Assembly: GCF_026151205.1 (NCBI RefSeq)
Contig: NC_087080.1
Location: 3,327,096-3,391,095, forward strand
Source of the DNA: Bolinopsis microptera
Lineage: Eukaryota; Ctenophora; Tentaculata; Lobata; Bolinopsidae
DNA length: 64,000 bases
Reading direction: 5' to 3'
Each line of letters opens with the position of its first letter. Position 1 is the stretch's first letter. Below the pieces are notes generated by a model. The model worked only from the letters and a program-made list of their open reading frames with translations, was not told the origin of the DNA and ran no database searches. Below, in pieces: positions 56,843-64,000 of the stretch. The position numbers and the translations under genes are program-made.

Positions 56843-57218
56843 AATCATCAAAACCTTTTCCTAATTGATACATCTTACTGGAATTACTGACAAGAGAAGT
56901 AACATTCCATGTACTGATACAGAGAGGATTCTTTACAATATTTACAGGATTAGACATACTTGACTGTCTGTTTACAAATGACAAATCTGATGAAGGAATT
57001 CTGTATTTACAGTGTTTACGTCGGCTCTTACGGGAGTTGCAAACAGACATCAAGCTACTAGGGTCCTTTCGGCATTGCCTAGTCGCCGTCATCACTCCAC
57101 CTGCGCCTCCACGTATAATACTATTGAATGACACTGTAGACGTTTCTGTAGCGGTTTGATTTAAGGTGGATGGTTTGCCGGACCTTCGCACCCGATCCAG
57201 AGGCAGCACCGACATCAA

Positions 57219-58221
57219 GAAGTAAGCGCTCGCGCCTCCGTCCAGACACCAGCAAGCTGGTGGTTAGGTTCGATACGTAAAGTTAAAGCATGCAGAGCTT
57301 CTGAAGCCCATAGGGAATCAAAATTAAACCGTAAATGATCATGTCAGAGACAAGATCACCAAGCAAATGCTCGATTACACAGGGCAACCAAGACTTGGAC
57401 AAAATGGTGAATCGTGAGTGACACACAGATGACCCTGCCACAAGACAGCATCACCGAGCACCACCCAGCAATTGCATCCTCTTGCCGCCACAGCAACCGA
57501 CCCCCCAGTGATATAGCACTGACAGGCAATTAACGGTTTTGTGGTGTTACCACTCCCAGGTGATCTGTGCTAACAGACTCGGACCAGATGCAATGGGGAG
57601 CAAATATATATATTATATTTAATATATAATATAAATTATATACATATTTGATATATTACAATAAATGTTTGATATATTTATTATATATGTATTGCTAATT
57701 GAATCATTTCGTTATATATATATTATATAATTAAATGAATCATTGGTATTTCAATATAAGGGCATCATTTTCGGCAAAGAGGCGTCCCTTTTCAGCTATA
57801 CTAATGATGTGAATAGAACAGTGGTTTTTATATAATGCCACTGCATGATGACTGAATACTACTGAGCTATTTTGTCGACAATTATATGTTGACAGAATTC
57901 TAAAACTATTTTTAATTCATCTTTCGAGTAACAAATATTGTGAATTCAATCAATTATTTATTGCTCTCGTTTTTTTGTTTAGTTTTTTGCACCCATGCCC
58001 TCTTAATTTCTCCTAGTGCGTTTTACCCTCATTTCTCAGTTTGAAAAGTTGAGTTTTGTAATGTGTGATGTGTAATGCCTTAGGAACTTATTTTTTGTAC
58101 TACTAGTCCTTCTCTAATTAGTAAACTAAAAGTCACCACTCTGCTTAACCTTGGACCAGTTAGTCACCCTTTCTTGAACAAAGGAGGTCATACTTAGCCT
58201 TAAATGGGCTATTACAGCACA
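57219..58221. other. Intergenic, AT-rich
   Basis: 57219-57600 is probably the 5' UTR or flank of the older LINE. 57600-57735 is almost pure A/T with repeated TATATATT phrases. No gene is seen. Confidence 0.4.
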
Positions 58222-58421
58222 CACAGGAGGGGCTAAGTGCAAAGAAACTGCTACTAACTGCTGCTCACTGCTGCTCACTGCTGCTCACTGCTGCTGCGAC
58301 AGCAGCAGTGAGCAGCAGTGAGCAGTGAGCAGCAGTTAGCGGCAGTGAGCAGCAGTGAGCAGCAGTGAGCAGCAGTTTGCAGCAGTTAGCAGCAGTTTCT
58401 TTGCACTTAGCCCCTCCTGTG
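58222..58421. mobile_element. Short CAGCAGTTAG foldback MITE, copy 3
   Basis: Ends CACAGGAGGGGCTAAGTGCA and its perfect complement. Inside, runs of ACTGCTGCTC invert into GAGCAGCAGT around a CTGCTGCGACAGCAG turn. The best preserved of the three copies. A short CACA may be the target duplication. Confidence 0.8.
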
Positions 58422-59976
58422 CACAGTGTCAACCTGTCTGAATAAGATTTAGCGACAACCAATTATTTTCAAAACACATGATCTACTCCATCATTAGGGG
58501 CAGGGATGAGATTGAATGAGATTTCTGATAGAATGGTCTCCTGTTTGTTATTCATCTTCTTTCCTCTGTACCCACGTATTTTTGAAGGTGTTCATTGTTT
58601 AACCTTACAGCTGTACGATGACCATTGCTGAAATTATTTGTGTGCTATTGTTTGAGCTACTTTCTCTAGTTTTTTAATTATCGAATATTTACAGTGGATT
58701 TCAAAGTAACTCATTACTTAATTTAATAAAAGGAACCGACCGGGCTTATATATATCCAGATATCAACCGGAAATCTCAAGAATCTTTTAGGCAAAACTGT
58801 ATTTAACAAATCAAACCGAATCAAAAATTTGATTTGGGGTACTCAAGTAATATTTTGGGTCCTCACAGTCTTATCTCGGGACTTGAAAGCATGTCTCGAA
58901 AACTGATGTCGGGTTAAAAGGCTAAAATGTGGGTTCAAAAGGCTACATGATGGGTCTTTTGTATTAGGCAGGCGTTCAGCACCAACAAGCAGGGCAGCAG
59001 GCGTTCAATTATGAGTGCTCGATTCATAACGCTAATCTGAACGTGAACCCCTCTACAACTGTTTTAAATGCGCAACTTTTACTGCGTGCGTATTAATTAA
59101 ATCTAACCAATTGCCGGATGAGTATTAAATTTTAAATATTGAAATGTCTCACAGAATGAGCTGAGTTGCATGGGTGCATCTTGACACCCACACGAGCCGC
59201 CCCTGAGTTTTATGATTTTAAAGTTCTAGCCACCTAGCAACCAGTGGTAGGAAAATTTAAAATTCAGTAAAATTTGTATCATCCTGTTTGCTAAATAGTA
59301 AATAGGAAAATAGATTTTTATCCGACCCTTTTAATTAAATCAATTGTGTTGTATGGTTAATATATACAATTTAGATCCATTAAACGGAGTACAAGTTATT
59401 GGCACGGGGTGCCATAACAGCTTCTTATCTCCCTGCATCAGAGGCGGCTCGTGGGAGCTGGCTGGCAGTTTTGTTGGGTGTCCTATCGTGAATCTACAGA
59501 CTGGGGGGGGGGGGGGGGGGGGGCGCATCGAGCTCCCCCCCAAACTACCGATGTCTATTCACTGATGACTGCATACAATTGTGATGAATTGTCTCAATCA
59601 GTTCCCATTAAGATTACAGTCACATATAGTTGAATAACATGACATTTAAGTGGAAAACAAACTAACAAATAGATTTCAAGAATTGTCACCAGAGATCAGA
59701 GATTTCAAAACTTTTAGGGAACAAGTGCTAAATTATTTAGCTTTAGGTTTGGAATAAGATGTCTTGTAATCGTTTTTAATTACATAATACTGCAATATAA
59801 GTTATATTATAATAAATTTATTCCATTATTATCAACAAAATATATTTAACATGGCATTGTGTTCCAAATTGAAATTATTTCATTAATATTTATGTTGATA
59901 ATTATGTGGATATTTTTCTTGCTTAATAAAAATTCTCTCAACCTTAGGATTATGGCAATGTGAGAAGGGGGCACAG
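58422..59976. other. Intergenic upstream of the ANKRD13-like gene; poly-G tract
   Basis: No gene. A homopolymer of about 20 G lies at 59503-59522 within a short GC-rich patch. A splice-acceptor-like tract (AATTCTCTCAACCTTAG) ends at 59947, 29 nt before the start codon. Confidence 0.5.
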
Positions 59977-61389
59977 ATGCCAGAAGTGGAGCTAGAGTAT
60001 GTTGACTCCGACTCAGAAGCCTCTGGAGAGGAGATCTTCTATGATGTGGAAAGCTACATTCTTCACAAAGCAGTCTTCCACAATAACATAACCGAACTGA
60101 TTGATTTATTGAAAGAGAAAATTTATGATATTGCAGAAAAAGATCCTCATGGTAATACCGCACTTCACCTCTCCATCATGCTTGGTCACAAGGAATGTAC
60201 AAAGCTTTTACTTACGCATGATGCCCCTGTTGCTCTGAAGAACAACTTGGGTTGGAACTGTTTAGCGGAATCCATTAGTTTTGGGGACCGTGAGATCATT
60301 ACTATGTGCTTGAGGAAACTTAAGAAGCAGAGCAGGGTACGAATAGAGGAAAAGCAGCCAGATTTAACAAATGCCTTGGCAGGAATCCCTGATTTTTATG
60401 TTGAGATAAAATGGGATTTTCATAGTTGGATCCCGTTGATATCAAGATTCTTGCCATCTGATACTTGCAAACTGTTTAAGCGGAATTCTGATGTCAGAAT
60501 TGATAGTACATTAATGGATTTTCATGACATGAGATGGCAGAGGGGAGATTTAAGTTTCATTTTCCATGGCTCCCCTAAAAAAGTCATTACAAGCTCTAAT
60601 GGGCGCAAAAAGCGTGAAATGTATGTCTTGGACAATAAAGCTAAAAAATATTCCCACATTTCTGCTGTTGAAACTGATAAAGATATAGAGGAGGAAGTGG
60701 ACATCCTTATGTCAAGCGATATAGTATCCGCAAATATATCCACCAAACCCATCACCTTTGCCCGACTTCAAGGAGGCTGGGTCTACAAACACGACAAGTC
60801 AGAAGAGGTTGGTGACTTTGAAACCTCTGTGTTTGGTGTTAACGGCATGGTTTTGAACTCCCGCAAAAGAAGAGAGCACTTGTCTAAAGAAGATGTCCTG
60901 AAGAATAAAGCTGCGTTGGAAAGTATCAGTAAAGGATCAATACAATGGTTACAACAACAGGAGGAGTTACCTAGAGGTCGGGGCTCCTTAATTCCCCCTC
61001 AAAAACCAGAAATAACATGGGAGGAATACCTCAACTCCCCTCTGGAGCCTGAACAGAAAGGTAGGCACATAGGCAGACCTATTCTCCTGAAACAGGACAA
61101 GAAGGCTCTGAAGGCTAGTATTTGGATGACGGAAGATTTCCCTGTCAAAGTGGAAATACTGCTCAGTATTTTGGAAGTAATGGCTCCATTCAAACATTTC
61201 AGTAAACTTAAAGACTTTATAAACATGAAGATTCCCCCTGGATTTCCAGTAAAGGTAGAGGTACCTGTTCTGCCCACAATTGCTGCTACAGTTACATTTC
61301 AGTCTTATAGGGAAGCCGAGCATGACTCCAAGATGTTTGAGATTCCTTCGAATTACTTTGAAGATTCAGCTCATTTTAGTAATATGTAA
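59977..61389 (+). CDS. ANKRD13-family ankyrin repeat / GPCR-chaperone protein
   Basis: A 470-aa intronless frame. Residues ~27-115 are ankyrin repeats (LHKAVFHNNITELIDLL, DPHGNTALHLSIMLGHKECT, NNLGWNCLAESISFGDREI). From ~130 the GPCR-chaperone domain follows: DFYVEIKWDFHSWIPLISRF, LPSDTCKLFKRNSDVRIDST, DMRWQRGDLSFIFHG, and near the end FPVKVEILLSILEVMAPFKH. No ubiquitin-interacting motifs are seen at the C-terminus, so it is closer to ANKRD13C (an ER-associated chaperone for receptors) than to A/B/D, which bind ubiquitinated cargo. It is shorter than the 500-600 aa of vertebrate members. AATAAA lies at 61896-61901. Lack of introns may mean a retrocopy or lineage intron loss. Confidence 0.9.
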   Translation: MPEVELEYVDSDSEASGEEIFYDVESYILHKAVFHNNITELIDLLKEKIYDIAEKDPHGNTALHLSIMLGHKECTKLLLTHDAPVALKNNLGWNCLAESISFGDREIITMCLRKLKKQSRVRIEEKQPDLTNALAGIPDFYVEIKWDFHSWIPLISRFLPSDTCKLFKRNSDVRIDSTLMDFHDMRWQRGDLSFIFHGSPKKVITSSNGRKKREMYVLDNKAKKYSHISAVETDKDIEEEVDILMSSDIVSANISTKPITFARLQGGWVYKHDKSEEVGDFETSVFGVNGMVLNSRKRREHLSKEDVLKNKAALESISKGSIQWLQQQEELPRGRGSLIPPQKPEITWEEYLNSPLEPEQKGRHIGRPILLKQDKKALKASIWMTEDFPVKVEILLSILEVMAPFKHFSKLKDFINMKIPPGFPVKVEVPVLPTIAATVTFQSYREAEHDSKMFEIPSNYFEDSAHFSNM

Positions 61390-64000
61390 ATAGGTGATTT
61401 CATCAATTCTTTTTTCTATTTTGTGTAATTATTTAGATAGGAAATAAGTTTGATGGATTGTCCGTTGGCATACAGTGTGCATGTCTCCACAAGTCTTAGT
61501 ACACAATGTGTACTACACAGTATGCAAAACTTAAGATTTTTCACGAATCGATAGTTCTTAAGTGCTACTGAATGGCAATACCGCACAACCTAGCCTGGTG
61601 GTATTAAGCTCCAGAATATGCCCTTGTAACAATGCCGCTCAAGCCATAAAAATTGAATTTTTGTGAAGTACATTCCTACAGACATGTTGGGCTTGCATAA
61701 CTGTGTCAAGCCAATACACACACGCTCATTTCCTTTTTAAATCAAAAGAATTGATATTTACATTTTGCGTCAGCTGCTGGATTTACTGAACAAAAGATAT
61801 CTACAATTTCATTAGACCAGTAAAGCTTTGTGTAGTTCAAAAGTAACTTATTCGACAGCCGACAGTGAGTTAATAATCTCATACTGAAGTTGACAAATAA
61901 AGATAAACGTTTGCGTGACTTTATGATAGAGATGAAATGATAAGTATTCTGTATTTCTTTGAGTCTGTACAGTTAACATTAAAGTTAATATTATGTCATC
62001 TAATTTTGCATATAATAGAAACTTGAAATATTATTATATACTGCATTGGTTAGTTGATAAATATAAAGTTAAACAGGGTTTCTACTTGTGACAATGTAAA
62101 TATAATATTTAAAATATCCCTTGGCAATTAGTAACTATAACAATGTTGAAGTTAAACAAAGTTTAGGGTTTCAGTGCAGTGGTTGATATGATTAAACTGA
62201 GGAGCTTAATACCAACTTGGTTTCTTAGTGACAAATGAGAAAACCTTTATAATGACGTCGGGCCTCTTAGTGGCTTAATTATTAATGGAAAATTCATGGT
62301 TTTGGTACCTTGCACGATCTTCAGTTCTGAGGTGTATGTTTAATGTTAACTAACATTTATCAGATCATCTGTCATGTTTAAATCATTTTAAAAGGTTTTG
62401 GCACATTTAACTCGATACGCAAGTGATCTGTCAAGATTCAAGAAAGCAGTACATTTTGTCGTGTTTCTTGAAGCCGTGACGTGCAGTGCCATCATGTAAC
62501 ACTAAAGGGAACTTTTCTCTGATCCGTACGTCGTGTCAACCTTCAACACGTTTCTCGGGATGATGATAAAAGGAAACGATTAAATTGTGGGTGTAAGAAT
62601 AATGTGATCCAACAATTTGCCTACTCTTAAGACAGAGTGGAATTTACACTACCCTGCTAATAAGGTTATTATCAAATAAGGTATAAGTCATGTGCCGGAA
62701 CTTGATGAGACGATTTACACCCGGTCTTATCATCAACTGTATGGAAATTGGAGTTTAAAATGTATCAGAATTTGAAGAATTTGAAAAATGTCAAGAATTT
62801 GAAACACTTAGATTGCTGAAAGTTGTGTTTACTTGTTTTGCTTATTAGAGCTGTTTGCGTGGGTAATTTAGAAACACTAAACAGAAAAATGTTATGCAGT
62901 GATCCTATCTTGTTGACAGTACTATTAAAATTGTTTACTTATTTGTTTTTATCCTATGTTTTATTTGCGTTTTACTCTGACCATTATTCAAGCTATGGAT
63001 ACCAGCGTAAAATTAATAAAATACTGATATACGTAGTTGAAACTCGAAAATGCATTAAATTATACCAAAAACTAAAACATATAGTGTACACTTCATAAAG
63101 TTACATTAGCAGTAATAATACAACAAATGTATAACTATATGTGTATCGTATTACATTATTAGTAGACAGTTGTAAAGTACATTATCACATAATCTGCACG
63201 TGTGGGCATTACCCGCCATGAATATCTGCATAGTTCCCTAATCCTTACTTTAATAATGTTAGGTTTCCATATTATTCTGCTACAGATAACACCACTGTTA
63301 CACCACATTTAAAATTAGTAGTACAGATCCTAGTGTTAAATGATATATAATGTGTTATTATATAATAGATAATATCTTGCTGAGGTCCACTATTATATAT
63401 CTGATATTATAGAAAGTATATGATATGGGTAAACGACCTGCATAAGCCAGGGAACGGCCCATAGCAGGGTAACCAGGATGGCCCGGTACCCAAAAACCTG
63501 ATTAATTATAGAAAGTGTTATGATGTTTAATTAAATGATGTTAATCGGGCAAATCAAAATCCTCTCCCACTAATCAAATCTCGTATAAATAGCACCAGAT
63601 AGCACTTCACCACGGATGTATAGTATCGATCTCAAATACTATTTTGAGTAATTTGTTGAATTGAGTCAGCCCTATCGGCTATTGCGCACTAAAACACACC
63701 TACTCACTGTTAATGTATATTGTATATTGTATACTGTATGATGTATGAGGAAGGCACTAGGCAGCTAAGTGCTATAAAGAACACTCTATATCCCACTCTG
63801 TTGCAGTAACATTACGTTAATTACCACACGTACAGGATACAACACACATACTGCATACTATTTCAGATATTCACACACCACTACTGCACATTCTATAGTT
63901 GCAATTTCAGATATTCACCATTCCAACCACACACACATCTCAAATCTACACGTGGATGCTTCAGAAACACTCATGATACCCATTATTAATCACAATGTAC
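61390..64000. other. ANKRD13-like 3' UTR and intergenic tail
   Basis: The 3' UTR probably extends to the poly(A) signal near 61900. Beyond it no convincing gene is seen; a 91-aa frame at 62823-63098 has no recognisable features. Short repeats TGTATATTGTATAT occur near 63712-63735. Confidence 0.5.

Larger units (their letters stand above)
48061..57218 (-). mobile_element. LINE split into three parts by two younger LINEs
   Basis: Three minus-strand pieces make one element. The 5' part (56843-57218) ends CISTWNVTSL...QLGKGFDD. The middle part (51190-52871) resumes DYGLELLGVTETHMAGSG and runs through GDFNARVG, IDHMCIS and the start of RT (GFRRNRSCIDQLYSLHCIIH). The 3' part (48061-49274) resumes NCIEFNVPLYINFIDFKAAF and continues with GQGDVQGPPIF, LDYADDIAGM and the RLRWFGHVSRMP tail. 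One frameshift near 48250 precedes the final RGRPRKSLNDVF segment. The insertion points carry duplicated AATCAT and TATACAATTGTG-type target sites. Apart from the insertions and that frameshift the ORF is largely preserved. Confidence 0.85.

Noticed and set aside
62823..63098. 91-aa frame after the ANKRD13-like gene
   Set aside because: Short, AT-rich, no domain, no splice or poly(A) context.

Overview
This window is animal (metazoan) nuclear DNA. It is AT-rich, has GT-AG introns, AATAAA poly(A) signals and animal-type proteins (NOSIP, an ANKRD13-family protein, a seven-pass receptor), and carries a dense load of non-LTR retrotransposons, Penelope-like, MULE and foldback elements. I cannot name the species; a cnidarian-grade or other aquatic invertebrate fits. 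No bacterial, organellar or viral genome features are seen.

Layout. 1-657: remnant of a MULE transposon cut by a heptamer repeat. 1142-5274: a LINE with two open ORFs. 5699-6073: 3' end of a Penelope-like element. 8484-30252 (minus): a 13-exon gene, reconstructed here from splice sites and phase. It encodes a 599-aa P-loop GTPase with a beta-rich, HSP20-like C-terminal region. Its introns hold a 4.1-kb palindrome (11667-15766), an array of partial copies of its own exon 4 separated by runs of an 8-bp repeat (18601-21794), a 1.44-kb inserted transposon (18969-20412), and a 7.4-kb intron with three plus-strand genes. Those three are two tandem secreted N-formylglutamate-amidohydrolase-like genes (23641-24579 and 25198-26130) and a five-exon seven-pass receptor gene (26625-28511). 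31519-33687 (minus): an unrecognised 225-aa gene and NOSIP. 34516-39676: two abutting giant inverted repeats.

39676-57218 is a retrotransposon graveyard: a frameshifted LINE at 42341-45350, a retroelement C-terminal domain at 45352-45985, then one LINE (48061-57218) split by two later LINE insertions, each with a recognisable target-site duplication. One of the inserted LINEs (52872-56842) begins with five 94-bp tandem monomers. 59977-61389 (plus) is an intronless ANKRD13-family gene. The remainder is gene-poor AT-rich DNA with small MITEs.

How the genes may relate: NOSIP (a U-box ubiquitin ligase) and the ANKRD13-like protein (receptor chaperone / ubiquitin-linked trafficking) are housekeeping-type genes. 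The two hydrolase genes look like a young tandem duplication and possibly an old bacterial acquisition. Six gene starts lie 0-29 bases after a 3' splice site, which suggests 5'UTR introns or spliced-leader trans-splicing. No operon or shared pathway is proven.
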